DNA of 64,000 nucleotides from Bacteroidota bacterium (GTDB taxonomy: Bacteria > Bacteroidota > Bacteroidia > Chitinophagales > Chitinophagaceae), in assembly GCA_018268035.1 (NCBI GenBank), contig JAFDXI010000124.1:40365-104364 (forward strand), read 5' to 3'. The notes beneath the pieces were generated by a model. The model made no database searches and was not told the origin of the DNA. It saw only the letters and a program-made list of their open reading frames with translations. The position numbers and the translations under genes are program-made. Of the stretch, positions 27,268-36,780 are shown piece after piece (position 1 is the stretch's first letter; each line of letters starts with the position of its first letter).

Positions 27268-27804
27268 ATGCCAAAAACAGATAATTTCATTTTTACCGGG
27301 CTTAAAATAATTGCCTGGATCATTTTTGTTGGTTTGAGTATAGATGCCGGAGGCCTGGTAGTAAATTTTATTTTCAGCATCTTTAATCCCGAATTTGTTC
27401 ATAACCTCTATCAAAAACTGGATTTACATGAAATGTATCAACAAAATAAATCGGCTTTCTTTGGGATATATGCATTTATCCTGATCATTGCAATCCTTAA
27501 AGCTCACATGTTTTATTTAGTTGTCATTCTTGTTACGAAAATTAATTTGTCAAAACCATTTGACAGTTTTGTTTCAAAACAAATAACAAAAATCAGTTAT
27601 TATACTTTAAGCATCGGGATTTTAAGTTCCATTGCCCGGCAAATTGCTAAATACCTGGTGCATTATGGATATGCAACTGATCAGCTCAACGGTTTTTGGG
27701 AAGACAGCCAGGCGTTTATAGTTATGTCAGCCGTTATCTATATCATTGCAACTATTTTTAGAAAAGGTGTTGAAATTCAAAATGAAAACGATTTAACTGT
27801 ATAA
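27268..27804 (+). CDS. DUF2975 membrane protein
   Basis: The 178-residue protein has four hydrophobic segments (about 10-38, 55-80, 103-120 and 138-158) in the arrangement of DUF2975 proteins: two N-terminal helices, the LSKPFDSFVSKQITKISYYTLSIGIL block and a final helix before a charged tail. The function is unknown. It is followed after 3 bp by a small XRE-type regulator, a pairing also seen in Firmicutes (B. subtilis YoaS/YozG) and other Bacteroidota. The membrane protein may sense a signal or sequester the regulator (inference). Confidence 0.8.
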   Translation: MPKTDNFIFTGLKIIAWIIFVGLSIDAGGLVVNFIFSIFNPEFVHNLYQKLDLHEMYQQNKSAFFGIYAFILIIAILKAHMFYLVVILVTKINLSKPFDSFVSKQITKISYYTLSIGILSSIARQIAKYLVHYGYATDQLNGFWEDSQAFIVMSAVIYIIATIFRKGVEIQNENDLTV

Positions 27805-27807
27805 ATT

Positions 27808-28035
27808 ATGCCAATCATTGTAAACTTAGATGTGATGATGGCTAAACGCAAAATCTCTTTGAATGAACTTTCAGAAAGAGTTGATTTGACATTGTCTAAT
27901 CTTTCAATATTAAAAACAGGAAAAGCAAAAGCTATCCGTTTTAGCACTTTAGAATCCATTTGTAAAGCATTAGATTGCCAGCCCGGTGATATTTTGGAAT
28001 ATATAAATACTAAAAGTAAAAAGACAAATGTTTGA
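27808..28035 (+). CDS. Small XRE-family (YozG-like) transcriptional regulator
   Basis: The 75-residue protein is little more than one helix-turn-helix: MPIIVNLDVMMAKRKISLNELSERVDLTLSNLSILKTGKAKAIRFSTLESICKALDCQPGDILEY. The NLSILKTGKAKAIRFSTL recognition region matches YozG-like Cro/C1 repressors. It starts 3 bp after the DUF2975 stop and must be translated from the same mRNA. Autoregulation of the pair through the AT-rich upstream region is likely but not shown. Confidence 0.88.
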   Translation: MPIIVNLDVMMAKRKISLNELSERVDLTLSNLSILKTGKAKAIRFSTLESICKALDCQPGDILEYINTKSKKTNV

Positions 28036-28137
28036 ATGGGTTTGTGAAATTGAAACTATTCGCAAATGCTCCAAACTTTAGTAATATAATATCAAAATAT
28101 TAAGGTGACTTTAAATGATACCAACGTATATAGGAAT

Positions 28138-30594
28138 TTATTTCTTTTTTCTAAACTGATTATAATCTAAAAAATAAATAAATCGTACACTGAATTCAAT
28201 GCCATGGGGCAGGTTAAATTGTTGGGAAAGATTATGTATATAAGTATTTTTTCTGTCTGTTGGAATAGCTACCTGTTCATTATTGCCTAACCAGTTTTTA
28301 TATGCTAAAATGATACGGCTTCCTAAACGGAAATCCCAGGTAAGAAACACATCGGTATTAAAAAAATTCACGTTCTGATCCTGGTTATTTATGAATGTTC
28401 TGTCTATTAATTTTCCATTATTGGCCACATCAAAAAATTCTTTATAGTTTATTTTATTCCAATAATGTCTTGCTCTCAAAGTAATGTTCAGCCTGGGCGT
28501 AAAGTTATAAATGCCTGAAAGCACTGATGAAAAATCAATGTTATCTCTGAATGCTACTATAGGGTCACCATTATCTTCTCTTGTAAATGCATAACCTAAT
28601 TCATTAATTTCTTTATCTGAACTTGTCTGTAATTCGAGGCTAAGCCTGTTACCGAAACGGTATCGAACACCAAGATCAATACCAAAGGACCTGTAATCAT
28701 ATTTTGGTGCATTGGAGAAATTAAATCCATAATTAAAGAAGAATTTTTTTCGACTGTCTGAGCTCCCTTCTAATTCCATTGAGAAATTTTGAGGATAGGC
28801 AAGATATTTTCCAGGGGTTCTTAATTCAAAATAATCATAATTCCATAAAGGGTCAATGAAAGCATTGATCTCAACATCCCAAAAATTATGGAATACCCAC
28901 ATAGTAAAACTTTTAATTTCAAGGTTACTATATACAAAAGGTTTATAGAGATATTCCAGATCGCTTGAAAGTGTATAGTGATAAGTCAGGAAATTTTTGG
29001 TTGGTGTGTTTTGTTCATAGCTGACACTCGCTTTATAGGCAACATTGTTTGGTGCGAATAAAATGCCCAGGTCATTTGGATCATATTTTTCTGAAATGAT
29101 ACTTTGTTCTAATTCATATTGCCACCTGCCACTGACCTTCGCAAATTTCACATCTGTATTGTATCCATCATAAGGATTTAACCCCCATATCTTGCTGTAC
29201 CTTGCAGTTGCACTGAGCCGATGTATATTGTTTTTGTCAAACAATGCAATATCAATCGCCGATACATTTGCATCCCTGTTATTTCCACTTCTTAAAACAT
29301 TTGTATTGGTAAAAGTTATGTATGACCTCCCTTTTAATGCCTGATCCAAAACAAGGATATTATAGTTTGCTAATGGTTCAGTTTCTACAAAAGAATCTTT
29401 CCCTGTAGTAATATTTCTTAACGTAGCATGCATTGGCGCTGTAACAGCATTGAAAATGCCAATGCCCAGCTTTTTTTCTGTCCTGCCCGATAACTTAATA
29501 GCATTATAGAGTTGAGTTAATGATGGATTTTTTGTCAATTGAAGATCCGGGTGTGATGCAGCAGAGTCCTGCACATCATAATACCCTTCTGGTGTGGCGC
29601 CTATCCTTCTGGAGTAAAATAATCCTGCTTTATTAAAAAGCTCTGTTCCTTCAGTAAAAAATGGCCTGTTTTCCTGAAATTTAATTTCATAAGGCGTGAG
29701 ATTGTTTACTACATTATCAGATACAACCTGTCCAAAATCAGGAACTAAAGTTGCATCCAGTGTAAAGCTTTCATTGATGCCATATTTTAAATCCATCCCG
29801 CCACTATACAACCATTGATTGATATAGCTATTATTTACAGGTGTGCTGTTATATCCACCTGATAAATATGGCGAAAAACTTAAGCGTAATGGCGGCTCAA
29901 TATTTTTTAACCCTCCTAAAATACCAAACTGATTGACAAATCCATCCACATTAGGGTCAACAGGATTCCAGGTAAATGTTTCATTGGAGCGCCTTACAGA
30001 TCTTAAAAATTGTAAGCCCCAGTCTTGTACATTCTTTTTAGAAAAGCGTAATGAAAAGTATGGAATCTTCATTTCTACCACCCATCCGTCAGATTGAATG
30101 CCTACTTTACTTTCCCACACTGCATCCCATGTTTTATCGCCATACTCACCAAAATCTGTAGCCAGGTTAGGTCCAAGTTTTGCATCTGATTGCACATTGG
30201 ATGAAGTAACGAGAAACTGGAAACCATTTTGGTGATCAAGATATGTGTCGAAAAATACAGAAAAATAATCTGCATCATTTTGTTGCTCTTCATCTCTTGC
30301 TGTGATTTGTTTACGGATCAATCCTGGATCGTCAAAAAGATATGCGCCCACATAAACTGCCTGATCATCGTAAATTATTTTAACTTCAGTTTTCTGTATT
30401 GCTTTTTTCCCAAATGCAGGAAAGCTTTCAACGAAATCTGTGGCAACAGGAACATTATCCCATACAGAATCATCAAGGTTGCCATCTATTTTCGGCGCCA
30501 CTGACACTTTCACTGCTTGCAAAGTTTTGTCCTGGGAAAAAAGTGAATGGCAAAACAGGAGCAACGTTAAACAACAAAATGTTTTATAGCTCAT
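28138..30594 (-). CDS. DUF5916 outer-membrane protein with CBM9-like N-terminal domain
   Basis: From the ATG at 30594 the protein has 818 residues. An open frame reaches 30645, but a -7 element at 30614-30621 places the transcript start inside that extension, and the signal peptide begins MSYKTFCCLTLLLFCHSLFSQ. Residues about 25-215 form a carbohydrate-binding family 9-like sandwich (APKIDGNLDDSVWDNVPVATDF, VKIIYDDQAVYVGAYLFD, RDEEQQNDADYFSVFFDTY). The rest is the DUF5916 region, with alternating strands (YNDNTDVKFAKVSG-like, SFRIRYFLDYNQF-like end) suggesting an outer-membrane beta barrel. Ligand and transport role are unknown. It is monocistronic. Confidence 0.85.
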   Translation of the reverse strand: MSYKTFCCLTLLLFCHSLFSQDKTLQAVKVSVAPKIDGNLDDSVWDNVPVATDFVESFPAFGKKAIQKTEVKIIYDDQAVYVGAYLFDDPGLIRKQITARDEEQQNDADYFSVFFDTYLDHQNGFQFLVTSSNVQSDAKLGPNLATDFGEYGDKTWDAVWESKVGIQSDGWVVEMKIPYFSLRFSKKNVQDWGLQFLRSVRRSNETFTWNPVDPNVDGFVNQFGILGGLKNIEPPLRLSFSPYLSGGYNSTPVNNSYINQWLYSGGMDLKYGINESFTLDATLVPDFGQVVSDNVVNNLTPYEIKFQENRPFFTEGTELFNKAGLFYSRRIGATPEGYYDVQDSAASHPDLQLTKNPSLTQLYNAIKLSGRTEKKLGIGIFNAVTAPMHATLRNITTGKDSFVETEPLANYNILVLDQALKGRSYITFTNTNVLRSGNNRDANVSAIDIALFDKNNIHRLSATARYSKIWGLNPYDGYNTDVKFAKVSGRWQYELEQSIISEKYDPNDLGILFAPNNVAYKASVSYEQNTPTKNFLTYHYTLSSDLEYLYKPFVYSNLEIKSFTMWVFHNFWDVEINAFIDPLWNYDYFELRTPGKYLAYPQNFSMELEGSSDSRKKFFFNYGFNFSNAPKYDYRSFGIDLGVRYRFGNRLSLELQTSSDKEINELGYAFTREDNGDPIVAFRDNIDFSSVLSGIYNFTPRLNITLRARHYWNKINYKEFFDVANNGKLIDRTFINNQDQNVNFFNTDVFLTWDFRLGSRIILAYKNWLGNNEQVAIPTDRKNTYIHNLSQQFNLPHGIEFSVRFIYFLDYNQFRKKK

Positions 30595-30613
30595 GCAAAG
30601 TTTTGAGAATGGA

Positions 30614-30645
30614 CAAATGTAAATTTGAAATCCTGATTTGTACAA
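30614..30645 (-). promoter_or_regulatory. Promoter of the DUF5916 gene
   Basis: Minus-strand TACATTTG (30621-30614) with TTG (30645-30643) 21 bp upstream. The predicted mRNA start near 30607 lies 13 bp before the ATG at 30594 and rules out the longer open frame. Confidence 0.55.
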
Positions 30646-30827
30646 GTAGGTAGAGTGATTGTGATGAAGGGATAATAATCGTGAGATACGGTTGATATAA
30701 TTGTTTTAGCTCTTTTGTATGGTAAAAACAAAGAAAAATTTTTAATGATTAATTCATTTTGAATTAAACAGAAGATCGAAATATATTATTTAAAATAGTT
30801 GAACACTTTATTTTCATATTAAAAAAA

Positions 30828-31235
30828 TTACAAGACATCGACAGTGATTTTTCCACCGAAAAATTGAAGATGTAATTTCACATAAGCACAAACGATATAC
30901 CCATTTTGTATGGCAGGATTCCACAAATGTGCTAACTGAAGAATTGATTCCTGTAAGATATTTTCTTTCTGGACTTTGCCGGATATAGATATAAGTTCAT
31001 CAATGGCTGATTTATCAGTAACAACCATTGAATATATAATTTCATTATCTTTTAAATGGAATTTTTTTGCTTGTTATAAACTTGTCAGCGAATCACTGTA
31101 TGCTTCTTTTGATATTTTTAATCTTGGCATTTGATGAACCGAAGTAAAAATATGATCACAATCAGAAAATGCAGATTGAGCAAATAAGCAAGTGGGTAAT
31201 GAAAAAACAAGTAGTAAAAATAATTTCCTGTGCAT
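30828..31235 (-). pseudogene. TonB C-terminal-like secreted protein interrupted by an in-frame TAA
   Basis: A single frame runs from the ATG at 31235 to 30828 (135 sense positions) with one TAA at 31076-31074, codon 54. Before it: signal peptide MHRKLFLLLVFSLPTCLFAQ and DHIFTSVHQMPRLKISKEAY. After it: QAKKFHLKDNEIIYSMVVTDKSAIDELISISGKV and LAHLWNPAIQNGYIVCAYVKLHLQF. The two halves together resemble the small TonB-like proteins of Bacteroidota (YTSVDQMP start; a W-x-P-x-x-Q-N-G-x-x-V ending is the typical TonB C-terminal block). Because the frame is intact on both sides, a point mutation to TAA, or suppression, fits better than an indel. No in-frame domain is lost otherwise. Confidence 0.65.
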
Positions 31236-31283
31236 GATTTAATGTTTTAACATTGAAACATCTTAAAGTTATATCAACTTACA

Positions 31284-32162
31284 TTATTTATATTTTTTTA
31301 ATCCTATTGCCATTTTATACGCAATAGCAGCTTCGGGTAATGGCGTTAATGTATCAAACAAAAAATCGTATTTTCCTTTTATCAATAATTCTTCTGCAAC
31401 TTTTTTTATTAATGCCAGTGATGCTTTCATCAGGCCTGAACCCATACTCAAACGGGCAACACCCATATCTTGGAGTTCACTTACTGAAGGTGGTAAGATC
31501 CCTGAGCCAATTCCCGGGTTAGCAAGAATATTAATTGGCGCATCTATTTCTTTAACCAATGTTGCGATTATTTCTTTTTCTGCAACTGGTTGCACGAAAA
31601 TGCAGTCTGCACCTGCTTCCCGGTATTTGTTTCCCCGTCTGATTGATTCAGCTAACTTTTCTTTTGTGCTGCCATATGACGTATAAAATGAATCTGTTCT
31701 TGCATTTATCACCAAATGAAATCCGAGGGCAGTAGATAATGACCTGATGGAGGATATCCGTTCACAAAACTCGTTTTCATCAATTAAGGTTGGGTTTAAA
31801 TCAATGCTGTCTTCAATATTAATCCCAACAATTCCAGTAGCAATTATTTTGTTGATAGATTCAATTATTTCATTGGTATTCTTTCCAAATCCTGCTTCAA
31901 AATCTACTGTAACTGGAACTTTTACTCTATTCACGATTTTTGAAACAATTCCAATCAATTCATTCAATTGGATGACTTCGCAATCCGGATAACCCAAAGA
32001 TGCAGCTATGCCCATGCTGGTAGTAGCAATTGCTTTATAGCCGCAAGCTTCAATGAGTCTTGAACTTCCGGTATCCCATGAATTGAGCAGAACCAAAATT
32101 TCAGGATCATGGTGCAGTTTTAAAAATCTTTCTGCCATTTCTTTTTGATAAATAGAAACCAT
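31284..32162 (-). CDS. Isocitrate lyase/PEP mutase family protein
   Basis: The 292-residue protein is a PEP mutase/isocitrate lyase superfamily barrel. LLNSWDTGSSRLIEACGYKAIATTSMGIAASLGYPD opens the domain. PVTVDFEAGFG holds the metal-ligand Asp, GINIEDSIDLNP follows, and VINARTDSFY is the conserved NARTD block. The short size and lack of the isocitrate lyase KKCGH-type catalytic loop place it in the group with oxaloacetate hydrolase or carboxyphosphonoenolpyruvate mutase-like members. The substrate is unknown. It follows the broken TonB-like gene in map order but is transcribed before it on the same strand, 48 bp apart. Confidence 0.85.
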   Translation of the reverse strand: MVSIYQKEMAERFLKLHHDPEILVLLNSWDTGSSRLIEACGYKAIATTSMGIAASLGYPDCEVIQLNELIGIVSKIVNRVKVPVTVDFEAGFGKNTNEIIESINKIIATGIVGINIEDSIDLNPTLIDENEFCERISSIRSLSTALGFHLVINARTDSFYTSYGSTKEKLAESIRRGNKYREAGADCIFVQPVAEKEIIATLVKEIDAPINILANPGIGSGILPPSVSELQDMGVARLSMGSGLMKASLALIKKVAEELLIKGKYDFLFDTLTPLPEAAIAYKMAIGLKKYK

Positions 32163-32408
32163 TTGTCAGTATGTATTATTTTGAGTCAAGTTAATCATCC
32201 TTACTGATTGATAACATGTTTGTATTGACGAAGTAATTAATGTGAAATTTCAACTATTGTCTAAGGTGTACAAACAATTGAGAAATTTGATAGGTGTTCG
32301 AAAAAATATTTTCAATTTATTTCTCTACTCTTATTCAGTAAAAAAAAATTCTCCACAGCTTCAATTCAATACTTACAATGCCAGATTTTACAGAATGCCA
32401 TCTTCATT

Positions 32409-33839
32409 CTAAACTTTTTGCAGGATATATTTTTTGTTGTTGTGCAGGTGCAAAATCAATTCCCCAAAAATGGTATTAGCCCATGCAAACCATTTGCGGG
32501 TAAAATTATTCGGATCATCTTTATTAAAACTCTCATGCATAAAACCGGTACCTGCATGTGTTGCAATTAAAGTTTTCACAGCATCGGTAATTTCATCATC
32601 ATCATTGCTTGTCAGCGCACGCATGGTGATGCCAATATGCCAAATCATATCCATGCCTGTATGCGGGCTTCCCACACCTTCTGCATATTTTCCTTTAAAG
32701 AAAAACGGGTCTTCAGATGACAAAATTAATTTTCTGGTGTTTTGGTATAATGGATTAGTTGCATCAACTGCTTCAAGATATGGTAATGATAACAGGCTGG
32801 GTGTATTGGCATCATCCATCAAATTAAAACTACCAAAGCCATTGACCTCATAAGCATATACTTTTCCATATAAAGCATGAGCAGTGGTTGCATATTTATT
32901 TAAAGCATCTTCTACTTCTTTTGACAAGCTAAGGCATGCGTTTGCCAAAGATGCATCTTTATGGATAGCATTCACCATTGCTGCTGCCTGTTTTAATGAA
33001 ACCACTGCAAAAAAATTATCCGGTATATGAAAAGGAAAAATGGTAGCATCATCACTTGCCCTGAACATAGAACAAATAAGCCCTACAGGTTTTGTAGGAT
33101 AACCATAACCTGATAATGGTACACCATCGGTTGCCCAGGATGTTGTGCGTTGAAAAGTATAAGGCCCATGATTGTGTTTTCTTTGTTGTTCAGTAAATGT
33201 TTGAACAGTTAACCGGATTGACTCTTTCCAGTCTGCTGTAAATGGCTTTGTATCGCCTGTTATTTCCCAATATTTATGAGCCAGCCTGATAGGATAACAT
33301 AGTGAATCAATTTCCCATTTCCTTTCATGAATGCCTGGTTTCATATCAGTGAGATCGCTTTTCCATTCACTGATTTCATTTTCATCTTTATAAAAGGCAT
33401 TGGCATAAGGATCCTTTAAAATACATTTTATCTGTCTGTTAATCACACCTGCCATCAGTTGTTGCAAATGCGGGTCATTTTTTACCAAAGGCAGGTAAGG
33501 CCACACTTGTGCAGAACTATCCCTCAGCCACATAGCATTGATATCTCCTGTGATGACATAAGTGTCAGGTATGCCATTTTTTTCTTCAAAAAATACAGTA
33601 GTGTCAAGTGTGTTGGGAAAACAATTTTCAAACATCCAGGCCAGCTCCTTGTTAGGAATTGTGTTCTTAATTTCTTTAATGATGGCTTCTACCGCATCGC
33701 TGGTAAATTTTCTTTCTGATAGTGGTGGGCGCCTGCTGGTGAAATCGTTGGTTGTGCCTGCAATTATTTTATTGTCATATAATACAGCGCCGGCTGTTGC
33801 CAGGGCAGCATTTTTCAAAAATTTTCTTCTTGTATCCAT
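32409..33839 (-). CDS. Glycoside hydrolase family 125 protein, Tat-exported
   Basis: The 476-residue protein starts with a twin-arginine signal, MDTRRKFLKNAALATAGAVLYDN, then a GH125 (formerly DUF1237) (alpha/alpha)6 domain: ELAWMFENCFPNTLDTTVFF, DTYVITGDINAMWLRDSSAQVWPYL, EWKSDLTDMKPGIHERKWEIDSLCYPIRLAHKYW and GVGSPHTGMDMIWHIGI. Studied GH125 enzymes are metal-independent exo-alpha-1,6-mannosidases acting on N-glycan or mannan fragments. The acid/base Asp-containing block MWLRDSSAQ is intact. It stands alone rather than in a polysaccharide utilisation locus with SusC/D genes. A Tat signal implies folding before export. Confidence 0.9.
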   Translation of the reverse strand: MDTRRKFLKNAALATAGAVLYDNKIIAGTTNDFTSRRPPLSERKFTSDAVEAIIKEIKNTIPNKELAWMFENCFPNTLDTTVFFEEKNGIPDTYVITGDINAMWLRDSSAQVWPYLPLVKNDPHLQQLMAGVINRQIKCILKDPYANAFYKDENEISEWKSDLTDMKPGIHERKWEIDSLCYPIRLAHKYWEITGDTKPFTADWKESIRLTVQTFTEQQRKHNHGPYTFQRTTSWATDGVPLSGYGYPTKPVGLICSMFRASDDATIFPFHIPDNFFAVVSLKQAAAMVNAIHKDASLANACLSLSKEVEDALNKYATTAHALYGKVYAYEVNGFGSFNLMDDANTPSLLSLPYLEAVDATNPLYQNTRKLILSSEDPFFFKGKYAEGVGSPHTGMDMIWHIGITMRALTSNDDDEITDAVKTLIATHAGTGFMHESFNKDDPNNFTRKWFAWANTIFGELILHLHNNKKYILQKV

Positions 33840-34034
33840 ATTGTTTTTATTGAATTAAAGTTTATGTAATCATCATTGATTTTGCCAATGCTTTGCCAAA
33901 CAAATATAAATTATAAACAACCCTTATCATCATTCTGCTTGTGTGATGTACAAAATATAGCTGCTTTATGATGGCGATAACATGAAGGTGAATAAATAAC
34001 TTTAAAAGCCTGAGCAGCATACAGGGCAGATACT

Positions 34035-34042
34035 TAATTTTG
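34035..34042 (+). promoter_or_regulatory. Putative glyA -7 element
   Basis: TAATTTTG fits TAnnTTTG, and transcription would begin near 34049. This favours the ATG at 34061 over the TTG at 34040, which lies within the element. No clear -33 TTG. Confidence 0.4.
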
Positions 34043-34060
34043 CTGCAAATTTTAAACTTC

Positions 34061-35341
34061 ATGCAAAGGGACACAGCCATTTTCTCTTTAATACAAAAAG
34101 AACTCGAACGCCAACGCCGCGGGATAGAATTAATTGCCAGTGAAAATTTTACAAGCCTTCAAACGATGCAGGCAATGGGTAATGTGATGACTAATAAATA
34201 TGCAGAAGGTTATCCGGGCCGCAGGTATTATGGCGGTTGTGAAATAGTAGATGAAAGTGAGCAGTTGGCCATTGACCGTCTCAAAAAAATTTTTGATGTA
34301 GAATATGCCAATGTACAGCCTCATAGTGGTGCTCAGGCAAATGCTGCCGTTATGCTTGCATTGATAAAACCTGGTGATGCCATCCTTGGCCTTGACCTGA
34401 GCATGGGTGGACATTTAACGCATGGCTCACCTGTTAACTTCAGTGGTAAATTATACGTGCCGCATTTTTATGGTGTTCACAGGGATACCGGAAGAGTAGA
34501 TTATGAAATGCTGGAAGCAAGGGCAAGGGAAGTAAAACCCAAACTGATTATTTGTGGAGCAAGTGCTTACAGCCGTGATTGGGATTATGAAAGAATAAGA
34601 AAAGTAGCAGATGAAGTCGGTGCATTTGTGATGGCTGATATTGCACATCCTGCAGGGCTGATTGCAAAAAAATTATTGAATGACCCTTTTGATCATTGTC
34701 ATATAGTTACATCTACAACGCATAAAACATTGCGTGGCCCCCGCGGTGGTATCATCATGATGAAGAAAGATGCTGAAAATCCTTTTGGATTAAAAGATGT
34801 AAAAGGCAACCTGCGCATGATGAGCAATTTAATTGATATGGCTGTTTTCCCGGGCACACAAGGAGGGCCACTTGAACATATCATCGCATCTAAAGCTGTT
34901 TCATTTGGTGAAATACTTTCAGATGAATTTACCGTTTATGCCAAACAGATTATTGCTAATGCACAAGCAATGGCACAAGCATTAAATGAGAAAGGTTATA
35001 AAAGTATTAGTGATGGAACTGATAATCATTTGCTGTTGCTTGATCTGAGAAATAAAAATATCTCCGGGAAAAAGGCAGAACAGGTTTTGGGTAAAGCTGA
35101 TATTACAGTGAATAAAAACATGGTGCCTTTTGATGATAAAAGTGCATTTGTAACTTCAGGTATCCGTGTGGGTGTTCCTGCAGTGACCACACGGGGTATG
35201 AAAGAAAATCACATGCAGTTTATTGTGGATTGTATTGATGATTGCCTGATGCATGCTGATGATGAAGCTTATCTCTCCGGCGTTAAATCAAAAGTGAATG
35301 AGTTTATGCAACAGTTTGCCTTATATCCTGAATTAGGTTGA
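34061..35341 (+). CDS. glyA: Serine hydroxymethyltransferase
   Basis: From the ATG at 34061 the enzyme has 426 residues. It converts serine and tetrahydrofolate to glycine and 5,10-methylene-[43 protein letters not shown] is the tetrahydrofolate/PLP entrance, [13 protein letters not shown] holds the PLP Asp-His pair, and the Schiff-base Lys is in [29 protein letters not shown] and [16 protein letters not shown] complete the fold. Everything is intact. The upstream in-frame TTG at 34040 falls inside the probable promoter and is not used here. It is monocistronic. Confidence 0.97.
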   Translation: MQRDTAIFSLIQKELERQRRGIELIASENFTSLQTMQAMGNVMTNKYAEGYPGRRYYGGCEIVDESEQLAIDRLKKIFDVEYANVQPHSGAQANAAVMLALIKPGDAILGLDLSMGGHLTHGSPVNFSGKLYVPHFYGVHRDTGRVDYEMLEARAREVKPKLIICGASAYSRDWDYERIRKVADEVGAFVMADIAHPAGLIAKKLLNDPFDHCHIVTSTTHKTLRGPRGGIIMMKKDAENPFGLKDVKGNLRMMSNLIDMAVFPGTQGGPLEHIIASKAVSFGEILSDEFTVYAKQIIANAQAMAQALNEKGYKSISDGTDNHLLLLDLRNKNISGKKAEQVLGKADITVNKNMVPFDDKSAFVTSGIRVGVPAVTTRGMKENHMQFIVDCIDDCLMHADDEAYLSGVKSKVNEFMQQFALYPELG

Positions 35342-35503
35342 TGTTTACTGGTGTTGTCAGTTATTGTTGTTTGATAAATATTTCAATCAGCAAAAAGTGA
35401 AACAAGATTTGTTTTCTAAAATCATACTTGTTTCATGCATGATCAACTAAAAAGAAAGAATCAATATTTATTTAGAAATTATTCTTGCAGATAACTATTT
35501 TTT

Positions 35504-36511
35504 TTATACATGAAAGGATAAACATTCCTCCACCATGTTACTGCTGCCTGCCATAAATGGCGTACGTTGATGTAATTGTGCTGGTTGGATATCTACTATT
35601 CTTTGTTTACCATCACTGGCTTTACCTCCAGCTACTTCAAGGATGAAAGCAAATGGATTACATTCATACATTAAACGCAATTTGCCACCAGGCTTATTCA
35701 CAGTAGAAGGATACATAAAAATACCCCCTTTGATTAAGGTACGATGCACATCAGCAACCATGCTGCCGATATAACGGTTAGTATAGGGACCTCCATCTTT
35801 TTCAGTTTTCTTCTGGCAACTGGTGATATATTGCTGCATTGATTTTTCATACTTAAAAAAGTTTCCGTGATTGACTGAATAAATCTTTCCATCAGTGGGA
35901 CATTTTATATCAGGATGGCTGAGACAAAATTCACCAATTGCAGGGTCTAAAGTAAAGCCATTAACGCCTCTCCTGGTTGCATACACTAACATAGTGGAAG
36001 ATCCATAAACCACATATCCTGCAGCAACTTGTGCAACACCAGGTTGCAGGAAATCATTGATATCGCACGGTGTTCCTTTCTGTGTTTTTCTTTTGTAAAT
36101 ACCAAAGATGGTTCCTATAGAAACGTTGGTATCAATATTGGAACTGCCGTCAAGCGGGTCAAACATCACAACATATTTACTCTGGTTGCTCATTTCATCA
36201 TTGAATACAACAATGTCGTCCATCTCTTCACTGCCGATACCTGCACAACTCACGCCGTGTTTTAAAACACCTATCAGTTGGTTATTGGCATATACATCCA
36301 TTTTTTTTACTTCTTCGCCCTGCACATTCACACTGCCAGTATCACCTAACATATCTACAAGCCCAATCTTTTGCACTTCTACATTGATGCGTTTGGCTGC
36401 AAGGCCAATGTCTCGTAACAAAGCGCTTAGTTCACCGGTTGCATTTGGTATTTTTCTAAAAGCCTGGATGGTAAATTCATCCAGTGTAAGCACTCTTCTG
36501 TTTACTGCCAT
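35504..36511 (-). CDS. fbp: Fructose-1,6-bisphosphatase class I
   Basis: From the ATG at 36511 (335 residues) the protein is a complete class I FBPase, the gluconeogenic enzyme that hydrolyses fructose 1,6-bisphosphate. The metal-binding signature is KYVVMFDPLDGSSNIDTNVSIGTIFGIY. SVNHGNFFKYEKSMQQYI, TNRYIGSMVADVHRTLIKGGIFMYP and GKLRLMYECNPFAFILEVAGGKASDG form the sugar-phosphate pocket. The frame continues 6 codons upstream to 36529, but that would start inside the promoter element at 36527-36534, so the internal Met is preferred. It is monocistronic and divergent from aspartate kinase. Confidence 0.96.
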   Translation of the reverse strand: MAVNRRVLTLDEFTIQAFRKIPNATGELSALLRDIGLAAKRINVEVQKIGLVDMLGDTGSVNVQGEEVKKMDVYANNQLIGVLKHGVSCAGIGSEEMDDIVVFNDEMSNQSKYVVMFDPLDGSSNIDTNVSIGTIFGIYKRKTQKGTPCDINDFLQPGVAQVAAGYVVYGSSTMLVYATRRGVNGFTLDPAIGEFCLSHPDIKCPTDGKIYSVNHGNFFKYEKSMQQYITSCQKKTEKDGGPYTNRYIGSMVADVHRTLIKGGIFMYPSTVNKPGGKLRLMYECNPFAFILEVAGGKASDGKQRIVDIQPAQLHQRTPFMAGSSNMVEECLSFHV

Positions 36512-36526
36512 AATTATGGTTTGTTG

Positions 36527-36534
36527 CAAATGTA
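36527..36534 (-). promoter_or_regulatory. fbp -7 element
   Basis: Minus-strand TACATTTG, within the 13-mer TACATTTGCAACA that also precedes rlmD. Predicted start of transcription near 36520, 9 bp before the chosen ATG. Confidence 0.5.
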
Positions 36535-36645
36535 AAGTTCAAAATTTGAAATGAACGCCTGTTAGTTTTTAATTTTTTCAATAACTATTCACTATTGTTA
36601 TAAATCTATTTGGATATAGTTTTTTTAATCACTCATTTCACCTGC

Positions 36646-36653
36646 TATCTTTG
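36646..36653 (+). promoter_or_regulatory. Putative -7 element of the aspartate kinase gene
   Basis: TATCTTTG fits TAnnTTTG; it would leave an untranslated leader of about 120 nt before the ATG at 36781. No clear hairpin pair or riboswitch was seen in that leader. Confidence 0.4.
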
Positions 36654-36780
36654 CGCCGTAAAAATTATTAAAACATACCTGCAAAAGTTTTCAGTCAATT
36701 TCAATAACAGTTTTTTGAAAATTTTTATAGAAAATTTTCCAGGTAAACCAGTTTGAATATTTAGCCAATTGCAAAAAAAT

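Noticed and set aside
35399..35434. 8-bp inverted repeat GAAACAAG/CTTGTTTC after glyA
   Set aside because: A 20-bp loop and no T tract; not a convincing terminator or operator.
36654..36780. 120-nt leader of the aspartate kinase gene considered as a lysine riboswitch
   Set aside because: I found no set of paired arms or conserved core bases of the lysine riboswitch; the leader is simply AT-rich.
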